Part shown: positions 13,331 through 21,140 of the stretch, piece by piece
Layout of the letters: each line of letters begins with the position of its first letter
Position numbering within the stretch: position 1 is the stretch's first letter
NCBI GenBank assembly: GCA_030647555.1
Contig: JAUSJG010000007.1
Span: 1-36,168, forward strand
Origin: a bacterium
Lineage (GTDB): Bacteria > Patescibacteriota > Andersenbacteria > UBA10190 > CAIZMI01
Length of the DNA stretch: 36,168 nt
Direction of reading: 5' to 3'
Made by a program: the position numbers and the translations under genes
The notes under the pieces: model-generated
The model's input: only the letters and a program-made list of their open reading frames with translations
Database searches by the model: none
Told to the model about the DNA's origin: nothing

Positions 13331-14290
13331 TTAATATATTGCCCCAACACTAACAGCCTCTCCTCTTTTTAATAATTGTAAAGTCTCCCTTTCGCTATCG
13401 ACCTTATCGGCATTGCCGAGTGTTACGGCAATTATCATACCGTCTGGAGTCAGTTTTGCCAGTACAAGACAATACAATGCCTCATCCAAATAGCCGGTCT
13501 TGCTGGCAAGAAATTGGCCAGGTGTTCGTTCAAACAAATCATCCGGATTTTTGATTGTGTGCTCTCGCTTGGTGTTTTGTGTAATTATTTTATATTCTTT
13601 TTGAGAGGCGGCATCCAAGATCAACGGGTAACGCGAAAAAGCATATCCCGCCATCCGCGCGATATCATATGCCGTACCGGTATTTTTCGGCGAAAGACCA
13701 CTCGCCTCTTGAAAATGTAATGACTCTAATTTCAACTCAACCGCTTTGCGATTCATCGCCGAAACAAAATCAGTCGCCGATAAATTAACATGCTTAGTAA
13801 TAGACAGCGCGGCATTGTTTGCCGAACCGGTAATACTCGCGTAAAAAAGATCTTTTACGGTAACCGTCTCTCTTCCTGCAACAATACGAAGATTGCCCCC
13901 GATTGTATAATCATCCTGTAGAATAGTAACAACTTTTTTTAATGGAATTTTGTTGTCTAGCGCGACCATTCCACTCATTAATTTTGTAATACTCGCCATT
14001 GGCAACACTTCAAAAGCGTTTTCGGCGTATATCACCCTTCCCGTATCGGCATTAATAACAATCCCCGCTTTAGAGTGAAGGGTTTTTACCACAGGAACTG
14101 AATCAAAATTTTCACTAATCCCAACCTCTGACACAGTGTCTGTTTTTTGTACACCTTCGCCAAATACCCCCCAATTATCTTGTCCAATGGTTTTTTGATC
14201 CCGAGAATAAACAATTTGTATCCCAAAAATTACAACGACAAACACCACCACGACCGCCATCACAAATTTCGTGATTGCTGCCAATCGCAT
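13331..14290 (-). CDS. dacA: D-alanyl-D-alanine carboxypeptidase (peptidase S11)
   Basis: The 319-aa protein has an N-terminal signal anchor (residues 9-28) and all three motifs of penicillin-binding peptidases: SITK (Ser100, Lys103), SAN (156-158) and KTG (264-266). Enzymes of this family trim the terminal D-Ala from peptidoglycan stem peptides at the outer face of the membrane. It is about the length of the catalytic domain alone and lacks the usual C-terminal beta domain. It begins 14 nt after the zinc-ribbon gene and precedes htrA, so the operon joins wall trimming with envelope protein quality control. Confidence 0.92.
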   Translation of the reverse strand: MRLAAITKFVMAVVVVFVVVIFGIQIVYSRDQKTIGQDNWGVFGEGVQKTDTVSEVGISENFDSVPVVKTLHSKAGIVINADTGRVIYAENAFEVLPMASITKLMSGMVALDNKIPLKKVVTILQDDYTIGGNLRIVAGRETVTVKDLFYASITGSANNAALSITKHVNLSATDFVSAMNRKAVELKLESLHFQEASGLSPKNTGTAYDIARMAGYAFSRYPLILDAASQKEYKIITQNTKREHTIKNPDDLFERTPGQFLASKTGYLDEALYCLVLAKLTPDGMIIAVTLGNADKVDSERETLQLLKRGEAVSVGAIY

Positions 14291-14304
14291 CTGACTATCG
14301 ATTA

Positions 14305-14508
14305 TTATTCGTCACCAAATTCAGCCTCTTCTTCTTTCTTTTCATCTTCATCTTCCACAACGGCGTGAACCCACTTACCGTTATCGTCTTCACAGGATGG
14401 ACACACCGAAAAGTCGTCATCCCGCTCAAACTCGGTCATTTCCCCGCATGATGTACAGACATATTCTCCAGTCTTTAGAGTTGTATCTGAAATATCATAT
14501 TCTGCCAT
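14305..14508 (-). CDS. Small zinc-ribbon protein with acidic tail
   Basis: The 67-aa protein has two CxxC pairs (Cys18/Cys21 and Cys36/Cys39) in the pattern YVCTSCGEMTEF...VCPSCED, a rubredoxin-like zinc ribbon, followed by a strongly acidic tail (EDEDEKKEEEAEFGDE). The function is unknown. It is the first gene of the dacA-htrA operon. The promoter at 14559-14587 gives it a leader of about 44 nt with only a weak ribosome binding site. Confidence 0.8.
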   Translation of the reverse strand: MAEYDISDTTLKTGEYVCTSCGEMTEFERDDDFSVCPSCEDDNGKWVHAVVEDEDEKKEEEAEFGDE

Positions 14509-14558
14509 TTTGTTTCTTTTTTAATAGTTATAGCCCCCAATTGTTTTAACTGTTTCGC

Positions 14559-14587
14559 ATAATAGCAATGAGTGGAAAAGAATACAA
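14559..14587 (-). promoter_or_regulatory. Promoter of the zinc ribbon-dacA-htrA operon
   Basis: TTGTAT-17 bp-TATTAT on the minus strand. The divergent space up to 14742 is AT-rich and includes imperfect direct repeats of AATTTTCAAT-like sequence at about 14670-14710; no gene is seen there. Confidence 0.6.
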
Positions 14588-14742
14588 CAGGGAACTTTTA
14601 TTTCTCAATTTTTTCGATGTAGTTCTATTAGATCCGAAATCTCTACAATATTAATTAGCCGCCCAAATTATCAATTTTCAATTCCCAATTTTCAATGAAT
14701 GATCAATTTTGATAATTATTAATAAGATAGAAAAATGTTTTC

Positions 14743-14771
14743 TTGTATGTTTTTTACGTGAAGATTAAACT
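14743..14771 (+). promoter_or_regulatory. Promoter of tsaC (nearly leaderless)
   Basis: TTGTAT-17 bp-TAAACT, with the ATG 8 nt after the -10 box. Confidence 0.45.
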
Positions 14772-14779
14772 TAGCCCAT

Positions 14780-15373
14780 ATGATTGACACCCTACCCATC
14801 CACCATCATTCACGGGTTTTATTTCTCTTGAATAAAAGTGAGATCGTAGCTTTTCCCACCGGCACATCATATGGCTTGGGGGTGAATGCGCTCGATAAAG
14901 TGGCACTTGAAAAACTAGCGGAACTCAAGGGTCGCACGGGAGAAAAAGCCTACAGCATTTTGCTCCCAACAAAGGATAAGAACAAATTTGTTGATATTAC
15001 GGAACAAGAAATAAAAGTTTTAGAAAAATTCAATGACAAACCGTTAACTTTGCTGGTAAAACCACAGGCAATCCTCGCGCACCTCGCAAAAGACGGTCGA
15101 ATCGGCGTGCGAACGGCAGATCACCCATTCACTAAGGGCCTTGTGGATTTATTGGAATTCCCCATTACCGCCACCTCCGCAAACCATACGGGTGAAAATC
15201 CCGCCTATTCCACTGATGAATTAACAAAAATGTTTACCAAAGAAACCTTTATGGCGGTTGATGGGGGAAAATTGCCGGTAAACGCCCCCTCCACGGTAGC
15301 AAAATTTGAAGATGGCAAATGGATAATTTTGCGCGAAGGTTCAATCAAGAAAAAAGAACTGGAAGCGATATAG
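14780..15373 (+). CDS. tsaC: L-threonylcarbamoyladenylate synthase (TsaC/Sua5 family)
   Basis: The 197-aa protein covers the YrdC-like domain only, as in TsaC, and lacks the extra C-terminal domain of Sua5. It shows the nucleotide and threonine-binding motifs IVAFPTGTSYGLG near the N-terminus, ELKGRTGEKAYSILL, and TATSANHTGENPA in the second half. The enzyme makes threonylcarbamoyl-AMP from Thr, bicarbonate and ATP, the first step of the universal t6A37 tRNA modification. It is a single gene, convergent with the next unit. Confidence 0.92.
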   Translation: MIDTLPIHHHSRVLFLLNKSEIVAFPTGTSYGLGVNALDKVALEKLAELKGRTGEKAYSILLPTKDKNKFVDITEQEIKVLEKFNDKPLTLLVKPQAILAHLAKDGRIGVRTADHPFTKGLVDLLEFPITATSANHTGENPAYSTDELTKMFTKETFMAVDGGKLPVNAPSTVAKFEDGKWIILREGSIKKKELEAI

Positions 15374-15410
15374 ACCCCACAAAATACCGCTCTCTATTTT
15401 CCGGTTTTGA

Positions 15411-16145
15411 TTATTTTAATGTTGTGATCGAATCGACAAGAGCCATAAATGCTGTTTCATCGAACAAGGGCTCTTCAGACCCGTAACTCATTTGCACCGC
15501 AACCAACCGACCATCAGCTAATTTTAGGTACACGACATCGTAGGGCGTCGATCCTTCTACTCGAACATAACGCGTTCCGGAAATTCCTTGTGCCGTAGTT
15601 ATCTTTTCCTGTCCTTTAGAGAGTTTAGCATCGGAATCTTCCGCGTTCTTTGATGTTGGATATAGAGATATTGTTTGACCGGGAAGAAATTGTGGTAATT
15701 CATTTGCGGGAGGAACTTCTGCACCACCCTGCAACCGATTGACCAAGTTCACATAATCACTCTCTTGTTGTTCGGTGCCTTTAGTAATAGTGAGCGCGGA
15801 AAAACCTTTTGGCGAATTTTTTTCATCCATTGCGACAATTTTTGATGCCACACGATACCCTACGGGTACCGAATAACTAAATTTTCCACTTGAAAAATAG
15901 TCCGAAACGGTTTTTGACACAGCAATACTTGAGGGACTAGTCGACGAAATTGGAGTTGGTGTATTCAATTGAACAACTGAACTGGCGTTTGGTGTTCCCG
16001 TAACAGGGGGTTTAATGGATACTTTATTTTCAACAGTCGCCCTATTTCCAGCGCCAATCATTGAGAGCACAAGAACGATTATTATTCCCCCAAAAAGCGC
16101 CCCCATTATTCCGTACAAAAAAAGGTTTCTTGTTGATTTGCGCAT
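15411..16145 (-). CDS. Membrane-anchored secreted protein, unknown
   Basis: The 244-aa protein has a short basic N-terminus, one membrane segment (residues 9-31), a Pro/Thr/Ser-rich linker (about 45-78) and a soluble extracytoplasmic domain with mixed strands (TITKGTEQQESDYVN, then YDVVYLKLADGRLVAVQMSYG) of the PsbP/photosystem-like or lipoprotein-domain type often unassigned in CPR genomes. The family is not recognised. It follows xseB by 11 nt and so may share the xseA-xseB transcript, but nothing in it suggests a link to DNA repair. Confidence 0.7.
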   Translation of the reverse strand: MRKSTRNLFLYGIMGALFGGIIIVLVLSMIGAGNRATVENKVSIKPPVTGTPNASSVVQLNTPTPISSTSPSSIAVSKTVSDYFSSGKFSYSVPVGYRVASKIVAMDEKNSPKGFSALTITKGTEQQESDYVNLVNRLQGGAEVPPANELPQFLPGQTISLYPTSKNAEDSDAKLSKGQEKITTAQGISGTRYVRVEGSTPYDVVYLKLADGRLVAVQMSYGSEEPLFDETAFMALVDSITTLK

Positions 16146-16156
16146 ATCTTTTTAGA

Positions 16157-16393
16157 TTAAGGCTCTTTTTCTTCCTGCGCCGTGTCGGTCTTCAAGTGAA
16201 ACGTGTTCTCAATTTTGCGAACGTGATTTTCCAGTTCCTTTAAACGGTCACGACAGCTTTTGGCGAGTTCCAAGCCTCGTTCAAATTTTGGCAAATCACG
16301 CTCTAAATCAATGTTGCCTGTTTCAAACTCCGCGACGATTTTTTCGAGTTCTTCGTAGGATTTGGTGAAATTTTGGGGGGATTTTGTAGACAT
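16157..16393 (-). CDS. xseB: Exodeoxyribonuclease VII small subunit
   Basis: The 78-aa protein is two helices of the XseB type: SYEELEKIVAEFETGNIDLERDLPKFERGLEL, then a Cys-Arg helix ending KLKELENH-like (RLKELENHVRKIENTF). It binds the large subunit to form ExoVII, which degrades single-stranded DNA. The gene starts 91 nt inside the end of xseA, an unusually long overlap, because the xseA frame continues past its conserved end. Confidence 0.9.
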   Translation of the reverse strand: MSTKSPQNFTKSYEELEKIVAEFETGNIDLERDLPKFERGLELAKSCRDRLKELENHVRKIENTFHLKTDTAQEEKEP

Positions 16394-17661
16394 TTTTCTG
16401 ATGAATTTATGATTGAATCAATTATACCACGATGTAATACTGTTCTAATACTATCACCATTTTTAAGTTCCAGCGCGTCCCGAATCACTTTGCCGGCACT
16501 GGTTTTCGTTATCGAATACCCGCGCGCCAAAGTTTTTTCGGGATGCATCGAGTTGAGTACCCGCTCAACGGCAACTACTTTCTGCCCATATCGGTTTAGG
16601 CTTTCCGTATAAGCTGTGCGCATATTTTTCTGCATATTTTGCAAGCCTGACGCATTTTTTTGCAATGATAAAGAAAATATACGCCCGACATTAACCATTT
16701 GTTGCGCTAAAAACTGAACCTTCTCCACGGAATTGGCAACGGATTCGTGCAATCTATTCACGGCCCTCTGCACACCTCGCTCTTTTGTGTTGATATTTTC
16801 TTGCACATTATCCGCCATACGCTTGGTTAATTGATTGATTGACGCAATCAAATCTTCTCTTGTTGGGGTAAGCAATTCCGCGCAATTTGACGGGGTTGAT
16901 CCTCGCACATCGGAAACATAATCGACTAGGGTCACATCGCGTTCATGGCCGACTCCGGTCATGGTTGGAATACGCGACCTGGCCAGCGTCCGCACGACAC
17001 CTTCATCATTAAAAGCGTGTAAATCCTCTATACTACCGCCACCGCGCACCAAAACCAACGCATCCAAATCAGGCAAACTTTCATTTAGCTGCTCAATCGC
17101 CGAGCAAATTTCTTTTGTAGCCTCACGTCCCTGAACGGCCACAGAGATAAAATTTATTTCGATCCCGCCCCGACGCGCTTTAAGCACTTTTATGAAGTCT
17201 GTATATGCCGCGGCATCTGAAGAAGTAATCAAAGCAATTTTCTCCGGAAAACGCGGAAGACGCCTTTTGCGTGCCGGATCAAAAAGCCCCTCTGCCTCCA
17301 TTTTTCTTTTTAATAACTCAAAAGCGCGCTTAAGTGCGCCTTCCCCGGAAGGCTCAACTATTTCAACGTTGATGCTAAATTTTCCAAATTTCGGGTAAAT
17401 TCTCGGCACACCCCAAACCCGCACTTTCATTCCTTCTTCAATCGGCGTCCGAACGCGAAAAAGCATCGCGAAACAATTCACGATTGACGCTTCGTCTTTC
17501 AAACTAAAATACATCCACTTGCCTTGTGAAATATGCAAATCACAAACTTCCCCCTCTACCCAGGCCACCTGATCGGCCATAACCGCGTTTACCTGTTCAA
17601 TAAACTCCGTAACCGTTAACGGTTTTACGGCTGTTTCTGCATTTTCATTTTGTCCAACCAT
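16303..17661 (-). CDS. xseA: Exodeoxyribonuclease VII large subunit
   Basis: The 452-aa protein has the N-terminal OB fold (about residues 12-110, with VEGEVCDLHISQGKWMYFSLKD), the catalytic domain with PEKIALITSSDAAAYTDF and LVRGGGSIEDLHAFND, GVGHERDVTLVDYVSD, then a long coiled-coil region and the terminal LARGYSITK motif. The last 35 residues (from about SSEKCLQNPP) are low-complexity and lie over the start of xseB in another frame, so they are probably a drifted tail. It is the second gene of an operon started by the 73-aa membrane protein 16 nt upstream. Confidence 0.92.
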   Translation of the reverse strand: MVGQNENAETAVKPLTVTEFIEQVNAVMADQVAWVEGEVCDLHISQGKWMYFSLKDEASIVNCFAMLFRVRTPIEEGMKVRVWGVPRIYPKFGKFSINVEIVEPSGEGALKRAFELLKRKMEAEGLFDPARKRRLPRFPEKIALITSSDAAAYTDFIKVLKARRGGIEINFISVAVQGREATKEICSAIEQLNESLPDLDALVLVRGGGSIEDLHAFNDEGVVRTLARSRIPTMTGVGHERDVTLVDYVSDVRGSTPSNCAELLTPTREDLIASINQLTKRMADNVQENINTKERGVQRAVNRLHESVANSVEKVQFLAQQMVNVGRIFSLSLQKNASGLQNMQKNMRTAYTESLNRYGQKVVAVERVLNSMHPEKTLARGYSITKTSAGKVIRDALELKNGDSIRTVLHRGIIDSIINSSEKCLQNPPKISPNPTKNSKKSSRSLKQATLI

Positions 17662-17677
17662 TCTGCTTTTGAAAAAA

Positions 17678-17899
17678 CTATTTTTCTTCGCTAGGCTTTT
17701 GGAAAAAAGCGAGATACAGTATTTCTAAAATGCCAAATGTATTAACTACCATAATCCCAATAAACCACGGCAGTTGTTTGTTGCGAGCAGAACGCCAAAG
17801 CGCGAAACCCTTCCAAGGGATCGTCCAAATAATTAGTAAAACCAGCCATTGCATTTTTGCCGGATCATTTAAAAGTGTGACAATAGCGTTAGTATTCAT
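17678..17899 (-). CDS. DUF5652-like small membrane protein
   Basis: The start MNTNAIVTLLND was chosen because a TATAAT box lies 7 nt upstream and the protein from here on is coherent; longer readings add random-looking sequence. The 73-aa product has two membrane segments (about residues 18-36 and 45-65) separated by a basic loop ALWRSARNKQLPW. The pattern WTIPWKGFALWRSA...PWFIGIMVVNTFGILEILYL matches small CPR/archaeal DUF5652 proteins as I remember them. The role is unknown. xseA follows after 16 nt. Confidence 0.75.
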   Translation of the reverse strand: MNTNAIVTLLNDPAKMQWLVLLIIWTIPWKGFALWRSARNKQLPWFIGIMVVNTFGILEILYLAFFQKPSEEK

Positions 17900-17906
17900 G
17901 GGGTCA

Positions 17907-17936
17907 ATTATACATCTCCCTGCTCTCTTTTTCCAA
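17907..17936 (-). promoter_or_regulatory. Promoter of the DUF5652-xseA-xseB operon
   Basis: TTGGAA-18 bp-TATAAT on the minus strand, with the ATG 7 nt after the -10 box. Confidence 0.6.
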
Positions 17937-18190
17937 TCTACCAAAGTGAAAACCGCCGTAATCACTCTGCCCAGGGGCAAAAAAAGCGATAAACGGCGGT
18001 GATTGGTCTCCTGACCGTTGCGACGGATTCTTCCATGGGCCGTCAAGGCTTAATCGACCATGGCCCCACTCCTTTCCAAAAAAATGTGCAGTTGTCGAAC
18101 ACGACGCGCAACCGGTGCTACTTCCTGTTTCCACCCTTTTCTCCTTTCGGGCTTACGCACCAAGTACCCACAACCGTAGCGGGCACAATC
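17937..18190 (-). ncRNA. Possible structured RNA or leader between the TrmB and xse genes
   Basis: This ~250-nt space has no convincing gene but is more GC-rich and structured than other spacers. On the minus strand CCAATC, then ACCGCCGT, pair in order with ACGGCGGT and GATTGG (about 17936-18006), and a GCCC-CT-GGGC hairpin lies inside. AATCAC next to the first arm can instead pair with GTGATT, a competing or pseudoknotted helix. A CCATGG...CCATGG pairing (18036-18064) and a GGTG...CACC hairpin lie upstream. A 76-aa reading with GTG start and a GAAAGGAG site (about 17904-18134, motif CASC) is the alternative explanation. I could not match it to a known RNA family. Confidence 0.3.
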
Positions 18191-18214
18191 AACCTAGCAC
18201 AATTATTTTTTCTG

Positions 18215-19009
18215 TCAAGTAGCCTTGTCCGTTTTTTCTTTATTGTCGCCTAATTGTTTCCAAGCAACATCAAAAATCGCTTTAAATGAGTCCGCGATAT
18301 CCACATGTTCAATCAAAACGCCGATTATTTTTTTTCTAAAAGAAACAATCGATAAAAGCGGTCCGTGCACGGAAAAATGCGCCTTGATCGGTAATTTTTC
18401 CTTTTCAATATAGCGACTTTCCCGCAAAGCTTTTTTATCAGATTCAGGTGACCGTTTTTCGCCGTCAGAAGTCGTGTAGATATTAAAAGATTTAATCCCC
18501 GCTTTAACCCGTACACCACGAATCTCTTCATCATACTCATTCGATGCCCTTGGAAAAAGATTTTCCATCACATCATCCGACCCCATTCCATACATCGGTT
18601 CACTGCTGATCTCAACAAACTCACGTTGCAGATTTTTTAGTCCTTCTTTACCCTCAAAAAGACGAATTGAGGGGCGTTCTTCCGACAGCGCATACAAAGC
18701 CCTTAGTTCCGGCAAAAGATGGTGCAATCGTACCCGTTGCTCGTGCGCGTCGCGTTCTCGCTTACGAATCAAATTATCAAGATCTTCCGGAGGTGAAGCG
18801 ATAAATACCGTCTTTTTCCCGATTAGTCCTTTTTTGCAAAGGCCTTTGTGAATAAGCGAATCCAAAACAACATAGGCCGTAGGACGAACAATATCCGCCT
18901 TTCTTGAAATGGTTTGAACCGGCGCTTGCCCAAGTTGAAGTAAAGCAAGATACACCGCCGCTTCTTTTTCAGTCAAACCAAGATTTTCAATATATGACTT
19001 TATTTCCAT
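18215..19009 (-). CDS. TrmB-family transcriptional regulator
   Basis: The 264-aa protein has an N-terminal winged helix-turn-helix of TrmB type (LTEKEAAVYLALLQLGQAPVQ, then IVRPTAYVVLDSLIHKGL), a charged helical linker (RKRERDAHEQRVRLHHLLPELRALY) and a C-terminal ligand or effector-like domain (about residues 120-250). TrmB proteins mostly regulate sugar genes in archaea; they are also common in CPR bacteria, where targets are unknown. It is a single gene with its own leaderless promoter and lies next to the polysaccharide operon, a possible but unproven target. Confidence 0.85.
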   Translation of the reverse strand: MEIKSYIENLGLTEKEAAVYLALLQLGQAPVQTISRKADIVRPTAYVVLDSLIHKGLCKKGLIGKKTVFIASPPEDLDNLIRKRERDAHEQRVRLHHLLPELRALYALSEERPSIRLFEGKEGLKNLQREFVEISSEPMYGMGSDDVMENLFPRASNEYDEEIRGVRVKAGIKSFNIYTTSDGEKRSPESDKKALRESRYIEKEKLPIKAHFSVHGPLLSIVSFRKKIIGVLIEHVDIADSFKAIFDVAWKQLGDNKEKTDKAT

Positions 19010-19015
19010 AGTCTT

Positions 19016-19044
19016 TAATTAACACACATCGGGCTATTTATCAA
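19016..19044 (-). promoter_or_regulatory. Promoter of the TrmB gene (leaderless)
   Basis: TTGATA-17 bp-TAATTA on the minus strand, with 6 nt to the ATG at 19009. Confidence 0.6.
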
Positions 19045-19080
19045 TGGCTCTTATTGTAAACACTCATTAGTTAAGGAAAG

Positions 19081-19243
19081 AATCGTCGCGTCCGATCACG
19101 GAACGGAGCAAGGTTGCTCCGTTCCGTGATCGGTGTTGGTTAGCGTCGACGACGAACACGGATTCCTGCTTGCGACAGGAATGACAACGCGGAAGTGGAC
19201 ACGACGGCTGTTTCCTTTTTTTCCTTGACCTGTGAGCGGTTAC
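19081..19243 (-). repeat. Composite hairpin element, copy 3
   Basis: Read on the minus strand it starts with GTAACCGCTCACAGGTCAAG, the same start as the element at 29836. It carries a 7-bp hairpin ATTCCTG...CAGGAAT (19162-19182), the spacer related to GGTTAGCGT...ACGAAC, and a 17-bp perfect hairpin GATCACGGAAC...GTTCCGTGATC (19094-19131). Spacers match the other copies; stems do not, yet still pair. Confidence 0.75.
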
Positions 19244-19246
19244 CGC

Positions 19247-19855
19247 TTATTTATTATTCTTAAACGCGTCTGCGATAATAACAGCATTAAAACCAAACAC
19301 GAGCACTACCAGGCCGGCAATTAACGCATCTAAATATTTATCTCTCTGATGTAACACAACCAACGGTTTACCAACCAATACGGAAAATATTAACGAGCTA
19401 TTCCCGTTATCATTAAGCAATTCAACGCGATCCTTTACGTTTACCACGATTGACTCTCCGATATCGTTTGCTTCTTTTGCGTTCTTCGCGGAAAAACTAA
19501 GATTAATAAATTGACCGGAAACTTTTTTAACGGTAAAAACTTTTTCCACATTACGAATTGAGCCCGTTAATAAAGGTACATTCGCTTTTTCATAAATTCG
19601 CGCGACAAAATCCGGCGATTTAAACCAACTGGCCAAAGTATTGGAAAATAAATCCGTCGCCTGCAAAGCATAATATCCATCATATTCGTAATTATTAGTC
19701 ACCGGTCTACGCGGAACAGGGATTGAAATATCAACCGAAACATCCTGATACTGTGAGAGACGCGGAATAATCAAAACCGTTGCGACCATCGCCAAAACCG
19801 CAGAAATTATTATCATCTTGACGCACTTGCCAATTAAAATGGAAAATGGCGTCAT
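19247..19855 (-). CDS. Wzz-like polysaccharide chain-length protein (short)
   Basis: The 202-aa protein has two membrane segments near its ends (about residues 12-30 and 178-197) enclosing an extracytoplasmic domain, the topology of Wzz/polysaccharide co-polymerases. The body contains SPDFVARIYEKANV and LSFSAKNAKEANDIGESIV, a pattern typical of Wzz domains. It is short for the family and lacks the tyrosine-kinase domain. The start overlaps the GT4 stop by 4 nt (ATGA), so the two are translationally coupled in an operon that starts with the WbaP-like transferase. Confidence 0.7.
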   Translation of the reverse strand: MTPFSILIGKCVKMIIISAVLAMVATVLIIPRLSQYQDVSVDISIPVPRRPVTNNYEYDGYYALQATDLFSNTLASWFKSPDFVARIYEKANVPLLTGSIRNVEKVFTVKKVSGQFINLSFSAKNAKEANDIGESIVVNVKDRVELLNDNGNSSLIFSVLVGKPLVVLHQRDKYLDALIAGLVVLVFGFNAVIIADAFKNNK

Positions 19856-20973
19856 ACAGATACTTGTTTTTCAACACGCTTTCGAGGAAATTTATTCCAC
19901 TCACGATTAATCATTTCCATAAAATTCACCTTAAATCTTTCGGTACTAAAAAGCAACGCTCTTTCGCGGATTTTATTAGGATCCAAATCCATTTTTAATA
20001 CTTTTTGCACTGACGCGCTTAAAGATTCGACCGTTTGATCCGCGAAGAAAATTCCGGTATCAGAAGTAACGGTTTCCAACGCGCCACCGCCGGCAAAGGC
20101 AATAACAGGTCTGCCCGAAGCGGCGGCCTCCAAGACTGTTAATCCAAAATCCTCCTCCTGCGGAAATATAAACGCCCGACATTCGGAAAACATTTTTTTT
20201 ATTTGTTCGTCGGACAGGAACCCATGAAACTTAATATCGGGTCCGGCAATTTTTTTAAGTTTTTCCTCCTCCGGACCGGTACCGACAATATCCAACGGTA
20301 ATCCTAATCTATTAAAAGCCTCGATGGCCAAATCGATACGTTTATATGACATTAAACGGCTCACAATCAAAAATCGATTACCGATTGTTTTAGCAATATA
20401 ATATGCTCCACAATCCACGGGCGGATAAACAACCATCGCGTCACGTTGATAATATTTCTTGATTCGCTTAGCGACAAAATTTGAAATTGCGACAAATGAA
20501 TCAACTCTATCCGCGGCAAAGGAGTCCCAGAGGCGAACATAAGTTAATGGGAACGGGATAAGAGATCTCAACCAACTCGGCACCGTAAACTCTCTAACAT
20601 AACGATGACTATCATCCCAAACATACCGCATAGGAGTAAAACAATACGAAATATGTAAAGTGTTTGGACCGGTAATAACTCCCTTACCGAAGGAGTGCGA
20701 CGCGGAAATTACTAGGTCATATTTCGATAAATTAAATTGCTCGATAATTATCGGCATAAATAGTGGAAACAATCGATGACGCGACCTTGCTAAAGGAATA
20801 TTTTGCAGAAAACTGGTTTTAATACGAGAACCATCTAATAACCCTTCAGTTACTTTTTTATCGTGCAATAAGGTATAAACCGGTGCGTTGGGAAACATAT
20901 CCATAAGAACCTTTAAAACACGCTCTCCCCCGCCAAATTGCGTCAAATAATCATGAACGAGAGCGATACGCAT
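19852..20973 (-). CDS. Glycosyltransferase family 4
   Basis: The start MRIALVHDYLTQFGGGERV was chosen because it is the classic GT4 N-terminus and a TATATT box lies 6 nt upstream; a longer reading adds 19 unrelated residues. The 373-aa protein shows the donor-site motif region RFLIVSRLMSYKRIDLAIEAF and the EX7E element PQEEDFGLTVLEAAASGRPVIAF. It should transfer a sugar from a nucleotide donor to a membrane-linked acceptor in the cytoplasm. Neighbours (WbaP-like enzyme upstream, Wzz-like protein overlapping downstream) point to assembly of a surface polysaccharide. Confidence 0.88.
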   Translation of the reverse strand: MRIALVHDYLTQFGGGERVLKVLMDMFPNAPVYTLLHDKKVTEGLLDGSRIKTSFLQNIPLARSRHRLFPLFMPIIIEQFNLSKYDLVISASHSFGKGVITGPNTLHISYCFTPMRYVWDDSHRYVREFTVPSWLRSLIPFPLTYVRLWDSFAADRVDSFVAISNFVAKRIKKYYQRDAMVVYPPVDCGAYYIAKTIGNRFLIVSRLMSYKRIDLAIEAFNRLGLPLDIVGTGPEEEKLKKIAGPDIKFHGFLSDEQIKKMFSECRAFIFPQEEDFGLTVLEAAASGRPVIAFAGGGALETVTSDTGIFFADQTVESLSASVQKVLKMDLDPNKIRERALLFSTERFKVNFMEMINREWNKFPRKRVEKQVSV

Positions 20974-20979
20974 ACAGAC

Positions 20980-20985
20980 AATATA
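20980..20985 (-). promoter_or_regulatory. -10 box of the GT4 gene (leaderless)
   Basis: TATATT on the minus strand, 6 nt before the ATG at 20973. This gives the GT4-Wzz pair its own transcript besides any read-through from the WbaP-like gene. Confidence 0.45.
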
Positions 20986-21014
20986 CTCTGACACACTTGA
21001 GTTTGCGAACCAAA

Positions 21015-21138
21015 AAATCCCAAACCCCAAATCCCAATGTCCAACAAAACCCTAATTTCCTAAAGCACAAAAGGCGAATTGTTGGTCATTTAGGATTTTA
21101 GAGTTTTGTTGGGATTTGGAATTTGGTCATTGGGATTT
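21015..21138. repeat. Imperfect 50-bp inverted repeat
   Basis: Arms at 21015-21064 and 21089-21138 (AAATCCCAA... with CAACAAAAC and CCTAAA) match at roughly three quarters of positions around a 24-bp centre. It fills the space between the WbaP-like gene and GT4. No coding potential is seen. Confidence 0.65.
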
Positions 21139-21140
21139 CG

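Noticed and set aside
18060-18170. Signal recognition particle RNA or tmRNA in the TrmB-xse gap
   Set aside because: A GGAAG...AGCA stretch looked like the SRP domain IV loop, but the opposite CAGG side and the order of conserved bases are wrong. No tmRNA ends are present.
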